Positions 7,583 through 16,721 of a stretch of 64,000 nucleotides of DNA are shown here, piece by piece. The notes beneath the pieces were generated by a model. It saw nothing but the letters and a program-made list of their open reading frames with translations. It made no database searches and was not told the DNA's origin. The position numbers and the translations under genes were made by a program. This DNA is from RHKX01 sp041393495. GTDB taxonomy: Bacteria; Actinomycetota; Thermoleophilia; Solirubrobacterales; 70-9. The DNA lies in assembly GCA_041393495.1 (NCBI GenBank), contig JAWKKA010000011.1, forward strand, positions 1-64,000, written 5' to 3'. The stretch's first letter is position 1, and every line of letters starts with the position of its first letter.

Positions 7583-9472
7583 ATGAACCGCCTGCGCGCG
7601 CCGGTGCTCCGGCACCGGATCTTCCAGTTCGTCGCGGACGCGGCGCTCGCGGCTCTCGCCTTCTATCTCGCCTTCGAGATCCGCTTCATCGACGAGCCGG
7701 GCGGGATCCCGGATCGCTACGTCGAGATGCTGACCGGCTCGATCGCCTTCGTCGCGATCGGACAGGCGATCGTCTTCAGCCTGCTCGGCCTGCACCAGAA
7801 GTGGTGGCGCTACTTCAACCTCGGCGACATCTGGGGCGTCCTGCGCGGCTGCGCGGTCGCCTCGGCCCTGCTGATCGCGTTCTTCGTGATCGTCAAGCCC
7901 TTCCCGAACCCGATGCCGCGGTCGGTGATGATCTACGACTTCGTCTTCCTGCTCGGGCTCCTCGTCGCCGCCCGCAGCGTCGCCCGGTTCTACTTCGTCG
8001 AGCGCCGGATGCGCCGCCACGACCGCCGCAAGCGCGACGACGTGCTCGTGGTCGGAGCCGGCTCCGGCGGCCAGATGGTCGTCCGCGAGCTCAAGCTCAA
8101 CCCCGAGCTCGGCAACCCGGTCGGCTTCGTCGACGACGACCCGCGCAAGCGGGGGATGCGCCTCTCCGGCCTCAAGGTCCTCGGCGGCACCGACGAGCTC
8201 GGCGAGATCCTCGAGCGCGAGCAGCCCTCCGAGGTCGTGATCGCGATCCCCTCGGCGCCGGGCGCGGTCCGCGGCAAGGTCGTCTCGGCCTGCCGCGACC
8301 GTGGGATCCGGGTGCGGACGCTGCCGACCGTCTTCGAGCTGCTTCGCGGTGGCGTCCAGCTCACCCGCCAGCTCCGCGAGGTCCGGGTCGAGGACGTGCT
8401 CGGGCGCGAGCCGGTGGTCATCGAGCTCGATCGGGTGGGCGGCTACCTGCGCGACAGGATCGTCCTCGTCACCGGGGCCGGCGGCTCGATCGGCTCCGAG
8501 CTCTGCCGGCAGATCGCGCGGGTCGGACCGCGCCTGCTCGTCCTCGTCGACCAGGCCGAGGACAACCTCTTCCAGGTCGATCGCGAGCTGACGTCGGAAT
8601 GGCACTTCAGCCGCGTCGAGGCGGTGCTGGCCGACTGCAAGGACGGCGAGCGGATGCTCGAGGTGATGCAGCGGTTTCGCCCCGACGTCGTCTTCCACGC
8701 CGCCGCCTACAAGCACGTCCCGCTCGTCGAGGCGAACCCGTTCGAAGCGGTTCGCAACAACGCGATCGCGACCCGGGTCGTCGCTGAGACCGCGGCGGTC
8801 GCCGGCGCCGAACGGTTCGTCCTGATCTCGACCGACAAGGCGGTCAACCCGCGAACGGTGATGGGCGCCTCGAAGGCGATGGCCGAGTCGATCGTCCGCA
8901 GCGCCGCTGCCCGCCACCGCGGCACCCGGTTCGTCTCGGTCCGGTTCGGCAACGTCCTCGGCTCGTCGGGAAGCGTCGTCCCGATCTTCCGCAGCCAGAT
9001 CGAGCGGGGCGGCCCGGTCACCGTCACCCATCCCGAGATGACGCGCTACTTCATGACGATCCCCGAGGCCGTCCAGCTCGTGATCCGCGCCGCCGACCTC
9101 GGCGGCGACGGCGACGTCTTCGTGCTCGAGATGGGCGAGCCGGTCCGGATCGTCGACCTGGCCCGGAACATGATCCGCCTCGCCGGCTACGAGCCGGAAA
9201 CGGACATCGCGATCGAGTACACGGCGCCGCGGCCCGGCGAGCAGCTCCACGAGCAGCTCCTCGCCGAGGACGAGCGCGCCGAGCCCACCGCCGAGGCGCG
9301 AATCGTCAGGGCGGTGCAGGAGGTGCCGCTCGACCCGGCCCGGGTCGAGGCGGCCCTGCGCGAGCTTCGGGATCTGATCGGCAGCGGGGACGAGACCGAC
9401 CTGGCACACCGCGTCGTCGGCGTGATCAGCGACGGTTTGGCCCCCGGTGGCGGCTCTAAGATCCCGCGCTGA
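7583..9472 (+). CDS. FlaA1/CapD-type nucleoside-diphosphate-sugar dehydratase/epimerase, membrane-anchored
   Basis: Four N-terminal membrane helices (within about 12-132) precede a CoA-binding-like Rossmann domain (VLVVGAGSGGQ, about 144-154) and a catalytic SDR domain (VTGAGGSIGSE, about 295-306; STDKAVNP about 416-423; MGASK ending at Lys431). This WbpM/PglF-like layout belongs to enzymes that dehydrate UDP-GlcNAc or a similar sugar as a first step toward deoxyamino sugars of surface glycans. At 629 residues it is full length. The ATG at 7583 is preferred because a TACCCT hexamer lies 7 bases upstream and earlier in-frame sequence is not protein-like. It opens the exopolysaccharide cluster. 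Confidence 0.93.
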   Translation: MNRLRAPVLRHRIFQFVADAALAALAFYLAFEIRFIDEPGGIPDRYVEMLTGSIAFVAIGQAIVFSLLGLHQKWWRYFNLGDIWGVLRGCAVASALLIAFFVIVKPFPNPMPRSVMIYDFVFLLGLLVAARSVARFYFVERRMRRHDRRKRDDVLVVGAGSGGQMVVRELKLNPELGNPVGFVDDDPRKRGMRLSGLKVLGGTDELGEILEREQPSEVVIAIPSAPGAVRGKVVSACRDRGIRVRTLPTVFELLRGGVQLTRQLREVRVEDVLGREPVVIELDRVGGYLRDRIVLVTGAGGSIGSELCRQIARVGPRLLVLVDQAEDNLFQVDRELTSEWHFSRVEAVLADCKDGERMLEVMQRFRPDVVFHAAAYKHVPLVEANPFEAVRNNAIATRVVAETAAVAGAERFVLISTDKAVNPRTVMGASKAMAESIVRSAAARHRGTRFVSVRFGNVLGSSGSVVPIFRSQIERGGPVTVTHPEMTRYFMTIPEAVQLVIRAADLGGDGDVFVLEMGEPVRIVDLARNMIRLAGYEPETDIAIEYTAPRPGEQLHEQLLAEDERAEPTAEARIVRAVQEVPLDPARVEAALRELRDLIGSGDETDLAHRVVGVISDGLAPGGGSKIPR

Positions 9473-9474
9473 GC

Positions 9475-10245
9475 ATGGACCTGCTGAAGGAGATCGGCGC
9501 GATCCTCGGCTTCGTCGCCTTCGGCGGCTTCGCCGTGCTCGTCTTCATGACCTTCCAGCAGGCGCGGCACCTGCGGCGGTTGCGCGAGTGGGCCGGCCGC
9601 TCGCCCGAGCGCGCCGCCCTCGAGCAGGACCGCGCCGCGGCTGCCTCCGCCGAGGCGACGTTGCCGGCGATCGGGGCGACGGCGGGCGCCACCGCCGCCG
9701 CGCCCGAGGCGGGCCCGGGCGAGCCCGGGCGGCTGGCGCGGCTCCGTGGCGAGGTCGCCTACCGCTACGAGGAGCTCAACAAGCGCTCGCCGGTCAGCCC
9801 CGCGGTGCTCGGCCTCGGCGTCCTCGCGCTGCTCGTGGCGGCCGCGATCGTGACCGGCGCCTTCGGCCTGCTCGGCGGCGACGAGGGCGCCCCGCAGACG
9901 AAGCCGGCCGCGGCCGGGAAGGAGAAGCCGGTCGAGGTCGCGGTCCTCAACGGCACCGCGCCCGAGGGCGGCGTCGGCGTCCCCGGGACCGCGAAGGCGG
10001 CGAGCGTCTTCGTCGAGGACGCGGGCTGGAAGGTCGGCGAGGTCGGCGACGCGGGGAGCTTCCCGACGAGCTCGGTGATGTACGAGGACGGCTTCAAGTC
10101 CGACGCGAAGAAGCTCGCCGGCGATCTCGGCGAGCAGCTCGGCGACCTCGACGTCGTCCCGATCAGCTCCGAGGTCCGCGACGTCGCCGCCGGCGCCGAC
10201 GTGGCGGTCGTGGTCGGACAGGACGATCAGGGCATCGCCGGATGA
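9475..10245 (+). CDS. Bitopic membrane protein with C-terminal LytR_C domain (first of a tandem pair)
   Basis: The 256-residue protein has a membrane helix at about 7-27, a cytoplasmic-like Ala/Glu-rich region, a second helix at about 110-132 and an extracellular LytR_C-type domain (about 153-251, opening VEVAVLNGT and ending in ADVAVVVGQD). LytR_C is usually found at the C-terminus of LCP phosphotransferases that attach glycans to peptidoglycan. Here it occurs without an LCP domain. Its start follows the FlaA1-type stop by two bases, so the genes are co-transcribed. A role in wall attachment of the glycan is an inference from context. Confidence 0.8.
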   Translation: MDLLKEIGAILGFVAFGGFAVLVFMTFQQARHLRRLREWAGRSPERAALEQDRAAAASAEATLPAIGATAGATAAAPEAGPGEPGRLARLRGEVAYRYEELNKRSPVSPAVLGLGVLALLVAAAIVTGAFGLLGGDEGAPQTKPAAAGKEKPVEVAVLNGTAPEGGVGVPGTAKAASVFVEDAGWKVGEVGDAGSFPTSSVMYEDGFKSDAKKLAGDLGEQLGDLDVVPISSEVRDVAAGADVAVVVGQDDQGIAG

Positions 10246-10264
10246 CCCGCTCGCCGGGCTCCCG

Positions 10265-11044
10265 ATGGACGCTGGACCGACCGTGACCGCCGCGACCGAG
10301 TCGCTGCTCGGCCGCGATCTGCTCGTCCCGCTCGGCGGCATCGCGGGGTTGCTGGCGCTGGCCGGGATGGCGCTGCTGGTGCCGATCCTGCTCAGCCAGC
10401 GCCGCGAGATCGGGCGGCTGACCGACTGGATGAGCCGTGAGCCCGACGCCGGAACCCGCGAGTTCCGCGCCCTCGCCGCCCCGGGGGCGTACACGGGCTC
10501 GAGCGCCGCCGACCGGGTGACCTCCGAGCGCCCGGCGCTGGCGCGGATCGGCACCGCCGAGCAGCGTGCGATCGAGTACCGGCGGGCGCCCTGGTGGCGG
10601 CGCGTGATCGAGCGCGGCCCGCGCCATCCGCTCGTGATCTCGATCGCCGCGATCCTGGTCGCCGGCGCGGTCTTCTACGGGGTCGCGCGCTTCCTCCGCG
10701 CCGAGAGCGGCGAGACGCCGCCGGGCCGGATCGACCCGGGCTCGGTCAGCGTCATCGTCCTCAACGCATCGTCGTCCGCGGGCCTGGCCGGTGAGGTCGC
10801 AGACCAGCTCGGCAACCGCGACTTCGACGTGATCGGGACGAGCGTCGCCAACGGCGCCAGCAACAAGAGCGTCGTCCGCTACGCGACCGGCGCCGAGCGC
10901 GAGGCGAAGCTGGTCGCGCGGGTCCTCGGCATCAAGTCGATCAAGCCGTTCGACAGCGAGGCGACGGCCGCCGCCAACAACCAGGCCGACGTCGTCGCGT
11001 TCGTCGGCGATGCCGTCGCCAGGTCTCAGGACGGCAAGGGCTGA
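10265..11044 (+). CDS. Bitopic membrane protein with C-terminal LytR_C domain (second of a tandem pair)
   Basis: This 259-residue paralogue repeats the architecture of the gene before it: helix at about 18-43, basic/acidic cytoplasmic segment, helix at about 122-143 and LytR_C domain at about 160-248 (VSVIVLNASSSAGLAGEVAD). The tandem order suggests duplication followed by divergence. A GTG at 10283 is an alternative start. No LCP catalytic domain is present. The function is unknown; position within the glycan cluster suggests a role in assembly or anchoring. Confidence 0.8.
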   Translation: MDAGPTVTAATESLLGRDLLVPLGGIAGLLALAGMALLVPILLSQRREIGRLTDWMSREPDAGTREFRALAAPGAYTGSSAADRVTSERPALARIGTAEQRAIEYRRAPWWRRVIERGPRHPLVISIAAILVAGAVFYGVARFLRAESGETPPGRIDPGSVSVIVLNASSSAGLAGEVADQLGNRDFDVIGTSVANGASNKSVVRYATGAEREAKLVARVLGIKSIKPFDSEATAAANNQADVVAFVGDAVARSQDGKG

Positions 11045-11074
11045 GCCCTTGTCGTCCGGGCCGGGGCTGAGCCG

Positions 11075-11530
11075 ATGAACGGGGCCGCCGGCCGCGGGGC
11101 GAGCGCCGGCGCCGCCCTGTTCGCCTGCCTGTTCGTCCTCACGGTCGCGGCGTTCGCGATCGAACGGATCGCGCGCTCCTCCGACGATCTCGTCAACACC
11201 GTCGTGCTCTCCCCGGAGCTGACGGCGGACGGCGCCGCGGCCACGTTCACCCTCGCGAAGCCCGACTCCGACGTCGACGTGCTGATCATCGACGGCGACG
11301 AGGGCAGCGACGGCGGGCTCGTCGCGACGCTCGCGAGCGGCGCCGATCTCGCAGCGGGCCCGCACACGTACACCTGGGACGGCCGCACCGACGCCGGCGA
11401 GCGCGCTCCACCCGGCCTCTACGCGCTCGAGGTGGTGCTCGGCGCGCAGGGCCGCGACGTCAAGCCGCCGGGGCGCATCGAGGTTCCCGACCGAGGCTAC
11501 GTGCTCGACTTCGGGGGCGTGCAGCCCTGA
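11075..11530 (+). CDS. Membrane-anchored FlgD-like immunoglobulin-fold protein
   Basis: The 151-residue protein has an N-terminal membrane helix or uncleaved signal (about 11-30) and an outer beta-rich domain. HTYTWDGRTDAGERAPPGLY (about residues 96-115) is the typical FlgD-Ig/Big-type strand-turn seen in secreted bacterial proteins. No catalytic residue is recognised. Its TGA shares one base with the ATG of the polymerase gene (TGATG), so translation is coupled. It may be an accessory factor for glycan export or polymerisation, which is inferred only from the operon. Confidence 0.7.
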   Translation: MNGAAGRGASAGAALFACLFVLTVAAFAIERIARSSDDLVNTVVLSPELTADGAAATFTLAKPDSDVDVLIIDGDEGSDGGLVATLASGADLAAGPHTYTWDGRTDAGERAPPGLYALEVVLGAQGRDVKPPGRIEVPDRGYVLDFGGVQP

Positions 11531-13017
11531 TGGACGAGCCGCTGCTGTGGGCCGGGACGCTCGCCTGCGCGCTCGCCGCCGCCGCCGGCCTGATCGCGGC
11601 GCTCTCCCGGCGCGTCCGCGTCACGAGCCTCGCCGCCGCGGTGCTGCTGGCGCCGGCGCTGGTCGTCGCCGACAACTGGGACAGCTCGCGGATCGCCGAC
11701 CTCCGCGACCATCCGCCGCTGCTGGTCGCCGCGCTGCTCGCCGCCGCCGCCGGCGCCGCGATCCTCGCCTGGCTGTTCCGGCGCCGGCCGGGATGGCTCG
11801 CTCCGGCGCTCGTGGCGACGATGCCGTTCCGGGTCCCGGTCGATCTCGGCGGTGGCGACGCGAACCTGCTCCTGCCGCTCTACGCGGTGATCGCCGGCGG
11901 CCTGGCGGCGGCGGTCTGGGGCGCCTGGCGCGACCCGGCGCCGGAGCGGGCGCCGCACCCTGAGCGCGGGCCCTGGATCGACGCGATCGGATCGGTGCTC
12001 GCGGTGGTCGTCGCCCTCTACGCGATCCAGGCCGCCTACGCGGACGACCTCACCGCCGCCCTGCAGAACGTCGCCTTCTTCCTCGCGCCGTTCGCGGCGC
12101 TCTACCTGTTGCTCGCCGAGCAGCGCTGGGACCGCGGGCTGCTTCGGGCGGTCGTCTGGGTGCTCGCCGTCGAGGGAGTCGTCTTCCTCGCCGTCGGCAT
12201 CGCCGAGTACGCCTCCGGCGAGCTGCTCTGGAACGACAAGGTGATCGCCGGAAACGAAGCCCACCCCTACTTCCGGGTCAACTCGCTGTTCTGGGACCCG
12301 AACATCCTCGGCCGCTACCTGGCGGTGACGATGACCGTGCTCGCCGCGGTCGTCGCCTACGGGCGGCGAGCCCGGGAGGTCCGGGCGGCCGCGGCGCTGT
12401 TCGCGGCGTTCCTCGTGCTGCTGCTGATCAGCTTCTCGCAGACCAGCTCGGTGGCCCTGCTCGCGGCGCTGCTGGTCCTCGTCGCCGCTCGCTGGGGCGT
12501 CCTGCGCGGCGTCGCTGCCGGGGCGGCGACGGCCCTCGCCCTCGCCCTCGCCGTCCTGCTGATCGCCGGCGGTGGGCTCAGCAGCGAGACGACCAGCGGG
12601 CGGGCCGGCCTGGTCGAGGGCGGCCTCGAGATCGCCGGCGATCACCTGCTGGTCGGCGTTGGCTCCGGCGGCTTCGCCGACGAGTTCACGGCTCGCTACT
12701 ACGAGGGGGAGGGCTTCGCGGCGGAGAGCCACACCGAGCCGGTCACGGTCGTCGCCGAGCAGGGTGCGATCGGCCTGCTCGCCTACGCGGCCCTGCTCGT
12801 CGTCACGTTCGGGGCGCTGCTGTCCGCGAGCGGTCTCGAGCTCCGCCGCCGGGCGCGCGGCCCGGCGTTGGCGGCGGCCCTGCTCGCGATCTACGCGCTG
12901 ATGGTCGTTCACAGCCTCGGCTACGCGGCGTTCCTGATCGACCCGATCACCTGGGCGGTGCTGGCGATCGCCGGCGCCGCGCTCGTCCGCGCCCCGCGAG
13001 CGATCGCGGACGGCTGA
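11530..13017 (+). CDS. O-antigen ligase/Wzy-type polysaccharide polymerase
   Basis: A polytopic membrane protein of 495 residues with roughly ten to twelve hydrophobic helices. A large outer loop in the C-terminal half contains GLEIAGDHLLVGVGSGGF and HTEPVTVVAEQGAIGLLAY, the pattern of the O-antigen ligase family (Wzy_C), where conserved Arg/His/Glu in the periplasmic loop drive glycan polymerisation. Position between a sugar-modifying enzyme and a flippase supports a Wzy role. The repeat unit is not predictable from sequence. Confidence 0.87.
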   Translation: MDEPLLWAGTLACALAAAAGLIAALSRRVRVTSLAAAVLLAPALVVADNWDSSRIADLRDHPPLLVAALLAAAAGAAILAWLFRRRPGWLAPALVATMPFRVPVDLGGGDANLLLPLYAVIAGGLAAAVWGAWRDPAPERAPHPERGPWIDAIGSVLAVVVALYAIQAAYADDLTAALQNVAFFLAPFAALYLLLAEQRWDRGLLRAVVWVLAVEGVVFLAVGIAEYASGELLWNDKVIAGNEAHPYFRVNSLFWDPNILGRYLAVTMTVLAAVVAYGRRAREVRAAAALFAAFLVLLLISFSQTSSVALLAALLVLVAARWGVLRGVAAGAATALALALAVLLIAGGGLSSETTSGRAGLVEGGLEIAGDHLLVGVGSGGFADEFTARYYEGEGFAAESHTEPVTVVAEQGAIGLLAYAALLVVTFGALLSASGLELRRRARGPALAAALLAIYALMVVHSLGYAAFLIDPITWAVLAIAGAALVRAPRAIADG

Positions 13018-13029
13018 GCGGAGGCGCCG

Positions 13030-14586
13030 GTGCTCGACTACCTCCGCCGCCTCGCAACGACCGGCTTCGCCTACACCGCCGCCAGCGTCGCCTCGAAGGT
13101 GCTCGCGGTCCTCCTGCTGCCGCTCTACACCCGGTATCTGACGACCGCCGACTACGGGCAGGCGGAGTTGCTGTTCTCGACGGTCGTCGCCGCCAGCATC
13201 GTCATCCGGCTCGGGCTGATCGAGGCGCTGCTGCGGTTCTACTACCTGCCCGGCGAGCGCGGCGACGAGGTGATCGCGACCGGGTTCGGGGCGCTGCTAT
13301 GGACGACGACCGTCGCGGCGCTCCTCGCGCTGCCGTTCGCCCCGCAGATCGGCGACGCGATCAGCGGCGACCCGCTCGATCCCGGTCTCGTCCGGATCGC
13401 GATCGGCGGCCTCTGGGTGCTGACGCTCTACGAGTACATGGTCACGCTGTTCCGGCTCGACGAGCGCGCGAAGGCCTACTTCGCGTTCACGATCGGCAAC
13501 GTCCTCGTCGCGATCCCGCTGACGGTCCTGCTCGTCGTCGGCCTCGACGCCGGCGCCGAGGGGCTGCTGCTCGGCGCCTACCTGGCGGGCCTGCCGTTCC
13601 TGCTTTGGCTGATCGTGGCCGAGCGGCATCGGCTGGCGCTGCTGCCCGACCGCGAGCTGCTGCGGCGGATGTACCGGTTCGGCCTGCCGACGATGCCGGC
13701 GGAGATCTCGATCTACTCGCTCGCCTTCATCGATCGGATCATCATCTCCCGCTCGCTCGGTCTCGCCCAGCTCGGCCTCTACGGGCTTGCGTTCAAGTTC
13801 AGCCAGGCGATCCAGGTCGTCGTCCGCGGCTTTCAGCTCGCCTGGCCGCCGCTCGCCTACTCGATCGCCGACGACGAGGAGGCCCGGCGCGCCTACGCGG
13901 TCGTCGTCACCGCGTTCACGGCGCTCTGCGGCCTCATCGTCGTCGGGATGTGGCTCGAGGCACGCTGGATCGTCCGCCTGCTGGCGGCCCCGGAGTTCTT
14001 CGACGCCTACGAGGCGATCGGGCCGCTGGCGCTCGGCGCCGCCCTTTACGGCGTCTATCTGGCGCTCGTCGTGATCCTCGGCCGGACCGGGAAGACGCAG
14101 TACAACTTCCCGGTCACGATCGCCGCGACGGTCGCGAACGTCGCCCTCAACCTGATCCTCGTGCCCGCCTGGGGGATCGTCGGCGCCGGCGTCGCCCTGA
14201 TCCTCTCCTACCTGATCGTGATCGTCCTCATCTACGGCGTCAGCCGGCGGATCTTCCCGATCCCGTGGCAGTGGGGACGGCTCGCCGTCGTCGTCGGCGC
14301 CGCCGCCGTCCTGATCGCCGGCGGCGAGGTGCTGCTTCCGACCGAGGGCGCCACCGGGTTTCTCTCCCGGCTCGCGCTGTTCGCGCTCTACCCGCTGCTG
14401 CTCTGGTTCGGCGGCGCCATCAACCGGGCCGAGCGCGAGCAGGTCCGCGCCGCTCTCCGCGCCGGCGACTGGCGCGGGCAGCTCGCCCGGATGAGGCGCG
14501 AGCGCGGGACCGAGAGCGACGAGCAGGCCCGGGCCGGGGAGCTCTACGAGCAGGAGGCGCGCGACCGCGACCGTGGCAGCTTCTGA
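13030..14586 (+). CDS. Wzx-type polysaccharide flippase (MOP superfamily)
   Basis: About 12-14 membrane helices in 518 residues. The N-terminal FAYTAASVASKVLAVLLLPL and YLTTADYGQAELLFS match the polysaccharide-transporter branch of the MATE/MOP flippases. It would move undecaprenyl-linked repeat units outward for the adjacent Wzy-type polymerase. The C-terminal 50 residues are charged and cytoplasmic. The GTG start at 13030 follows the polymerase stop by 12 bases. It is the last gene of the rightward run 7583-14586 and is convergent with the next glycosyltransferase. Confidence 0.92.
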   Translation: MLDYLRRLATTGFAYTAASVASKVLAVLLLPLYTRYLTTADYGQAELLFSTVVAASIVIRLGLIEALLRFYYLPGERGDEVIATGFGALLWTTTVAALLALPFAPQIGDAISGDPLDPGLVRIAIGGLWVLTLYEYMVTLFRLDERAKAYFAFTIGNVLVAIPLTVLLVVGLDAGAEGLLLGAYLAGLPFLLWLIVAERHRLALLPDRELLRRMYRFGLPTMPAEISIYSLAFIDRIIISRSLGLAQLGLYGLAFKFSQAIQVVVRGFQLAWPPLAYSIADDEEARRAYAVVVTAFTALCGLIVVGMWLEARWIVRLLAAPEFFDAYEAIGPLALGAALYGVYLALVVILGRTGKTQYNFPVTIAATVANVALNLILVPAWGIVGAGVALILSYLIVIVLIYGVSRRIFPIPWQWGRLAVVVGAAAVLIAGGEVLLPTEGATGFLSRLALFALYPLLLWFGGAINRAEREQVRAALRAGDWRGQLARMRRERGTESDEQARAGELYEQEARDRDRGSF

Positions 14587-14613
14587 GCCTGCCGCGGGCC
14601 GCGCCGGCCCTGC

Positions 14614-15543
14614 CTACGCCCGCTCGGCGAGCTCCCGCAGCCCCTCGCCGCTCGGGTGCAGCGCCTTGCGGGCGTGCAGCCAGTACCAGCCGGGATCGTG
14701 GCCGGGGAGGGCGAGCGCGGCCAACGTCCGCGGCAGGTACGAGAAGGCCGTCAGCGCCCGGACCGCCGCGGCGGCGAGCGGACCGTGGTGCTTGCGCATG
14801 TAGAGGTCGCGGTTGCGGTGGAACTCGACGACGCGGCGGTCGCCCGTCGAGCGATCGCTGGCGAGCTGCTCGTGGTGGATCGCGCGGGCGGCGGGGACGT
14901 AGAGCGTGTGCCAGCCGGCATCGCCGAGCCGCTTGCAGAAGTCGGTCTCATCGGAGTAGACGAAGAAGTCGGGGTCCATCCAGCCGATCCGCTCGGCGGC
15001 GGCGCGGCGGACGAGCAGCGCTGCCGACTGCGCCCAGCCGACCCGCCGCGTCCTCGTGCCGACGCTCTCGGTGACCAGCAGGCGGTGCAACAGCAGCGCC
15101 TGGGCGAGCGCGGTGCCGACGCCGGGCAGCCGCCACGCGCACGGTTGCGGAACGCCGTCGGGGCTGAGCAGCTGGGCGCCGGCGGCGGCGGCGGAGGGGT
15201 CGGCGCGCAGCGCGTCGAGCAGCGCCGCGGTGGCTCCCGGCAGCAGCTCGGAGTCCTCGTTGAGGAGCAGGCAGAGCTCCCCCTGCGCGGCCTCCATCAG
15301 CAGCGAGTCGTTGCGCGCCTTGCCCTGTCGTCGTGCGGCCACGATCAGGCGCAGGCGCTCGCCGATCGCAGGTTCGCGCTGGGCGAGCCGATCGACCATG
15401 TCGACCGAGCCGTCGTCGGAGTGGTTGTCGAGGACGAGGATCTCGTACCCGACCCCCTGCGGATGGGTGGCGGCGATCGCGCGCAGGCACTTGGCGAGGT
15501 CGTCGCGGCCGTTCGTGTTGACGACGCAGTAGGAGAGCTCCAT
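14614..15543 (-). CDS. Family 2 glycosyltransferase
   Basis: A soluble GT-A enzyme of 309 residues. It opens MELSYCVVNTNGRDDLAKCL, has the nucleotide-binding LVLDNHSDDGS, a DxD-like LLNEDSEL, and a rhamnosyltransferase-like acceptor region ending FFVYSDETDFCKRLGDAGW. It probably transfers a sugar from a nucleotide donor onto the growing repeat unit. The start at 15543 is chosen because MELSYCVVN begins the fold; the frame is open 17 codons further upstream. Only 17 bases separate it from the divergent glycosyltransferase at 15561. Confidence 0.92.
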   Translation of the reverse strand: MELSYCVVNTNGRDDLAKCLRAIAATHPQGVGYEILVLDNHSDDGSVDMVDRLAQREPAIGERLRLIVAARRQGKARNDSLLMEAAQGELCLLLNEDSELLPGATAALLDALRADPSAAAAGAQLLSPDGVPQPCAWRLPGVGTALAQALLLHRLLVTESVGTRTRRVGWAQSAALLVRRAAAERIGWMDPDFFVYSDETDFCKRLGDAGWHTLYVPAARAIHHEQLASDRSTGDRRVVEFHRNRDLYMRKHHGPLAAAAVRALTAFSYLPRTLAALALPGHDPGWYWLHARKALHPSGEGLRELAERA

Positions 15544-15560
15544 CGGGAGAATCGTCGCCC

Positions 15561-16712
15561 ATGACGGCGCTCCGGGTCTCCCTCGTCGATCCATCGGCGT
15601 TCACGCCGCCGTACGACCGCTCGCTCGCGGCCGCGCTCGCCCGCGCCGGCGCCGACGTCGAGCTGCTGACGAGCCGCTTCCTCTACGGGCCCGTGCCGGC
15701 CCCGGAGGGCTACCGCGTCGAGGAGTGCTTCTACCGGCGCAGCGCCCGTCCCGGGACCGGCCGCCGCCGCCGGCTCGCGCTGAAGGCGTTCGAGCACGCG
15801 CCGGGGATGCTCCGCGCCCGCCGCCGCCTCGGCAGCGCCGATGTCGAGCACTGGCAGTGGACGACGCTGCCGGCGATCGACCGCTTCCTGATCGGCCCCG
15901 ACCGCGGCCATCCCCGGGTGCTCACCCTGCATTACCCGCTCCCGCGCCCGGGCGAGCGCCGCAAGCTCGCCGCCGAGCGCCGCTACCTCGACCGCTTCGA
16001 CGCGGTCGTCGTCCACACCGAGCAGGCGGGGCGGAGGCTGCGCGAGGAGGTCGGCATCGCTCCCACGAGGGTCGAGGTGATCCCGCACGGGCCGCTCGAC
16101 TACCTGACCGCGCTGCCCGTCGAGCGGCCGCTGCCGCCCGAGCTCGCCGGCGCCGAGGGCCCCGTGATCCTGTTCTTCGGCCTCCTTCGCCCCTACAAGG
16201 GCATCGACACGCTCCTCGAGGCGTTCGCCGAGGTCGAGGGAGCGGAGCTTTGGATCGCCGGAATGCCGCGGATGCCGCTCGAGCCGCTCGAGGCGCTGGC
16301 CGCGCGGGCGCCCGGCCGCGTCCGCTTCCTGCCCCGGTTCGTCTCCGACCCCGAGATCCCGGCCCTGCTCCGCCGCGCCGACGTGCTCGCGCTCCCCTAC
16401 CGCGAGATCGAGCAGTCCGGAGTCCTCTACGCGGGCCTCGCCTTCGGCAAGCCGATGGTGCTCGGCGACGTCGGCGGCTTCGCCGAGTTCGGCCGCCGCC
16501 ACGGCGCCGTCAGGCTCGTGCCGCCGGGCGACGCGCCGGCGCTCGCGCGGGCGTTGACCGAGCTGGTCGTCGACCCCGGCGAACGCGAGCGCCTCGCCGC
16601 CGCGACCCGCGCCGTCGCCGCCGGCTCCGACGGCTGGGACGCGATCGCCGCGCGCACGATCACGCTCTACGAACGGCTCCGCGCCGCCCGCGCCGACGCC
16701 GGCGGCCGATAA
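15561..16712 (+). CDS. Family 4-type (GT-B) glycosyltransferase
   Basis: A 383-residue GT-B enzyme. The donor-binding half contains ILFFGLLRPYKGIDTLLEAF, FLPRFVSDPEIPALLRRAD and a C-terminal acidic motif region PYREIEQSGVLYAGLAFGKP. It should transfer a sugar from a nucleotide-sugar to lipid-linked glycan at the inner membrane face. GAGAAT at 15547-15552 lies 8 bases before the ATG and may be its -10. It leads a run with the GT2 and the initiating transferase downstream. Confidence 0.92.
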   Translation: MTALRVSLVDPSAFTPPYDRSLAAALARAGADVELLTSRFLYGPVPAPEGYRVEECFYRRSARPGTGRRRRLALKAFEHAPGMLRARRRLGSADVEHWQWTTLPAIDRFLIGPDRGHPRVLTLHYPLPRPGERRKLAAERRYLDRFDAVVVHTEQAGRRLREEVGIAPTRVEVIPHGPLDYLTALPVERPLPPELAGAEGPVILFFGLLRPYKGIDTLLEAFAEVEGAELWIAGMPRMPLEPLEALAARAPGRVRFLPRFVSDPEIPALLRRADVLALPYREIEQSGVLYAGLAFGKPMVLGDVGGFAEFGRRHGAVRLVPPGDAPALARALTELVVDPGERERLAAATRAVAAGSDGWDAIAARTITLYERLRAARADAGGR

Positions 16713-16721
16713 TCGGGCCTC

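Noticed and set aside
5906..9409. 1167-codon open frame on the minus strand
   Set aside because: It overlays uppP, the DedA gene and the FlaA1-type gene in other frames, all of which have strong family motifs. The length is due to scarcity of stop codons in G+C-rich sequence.
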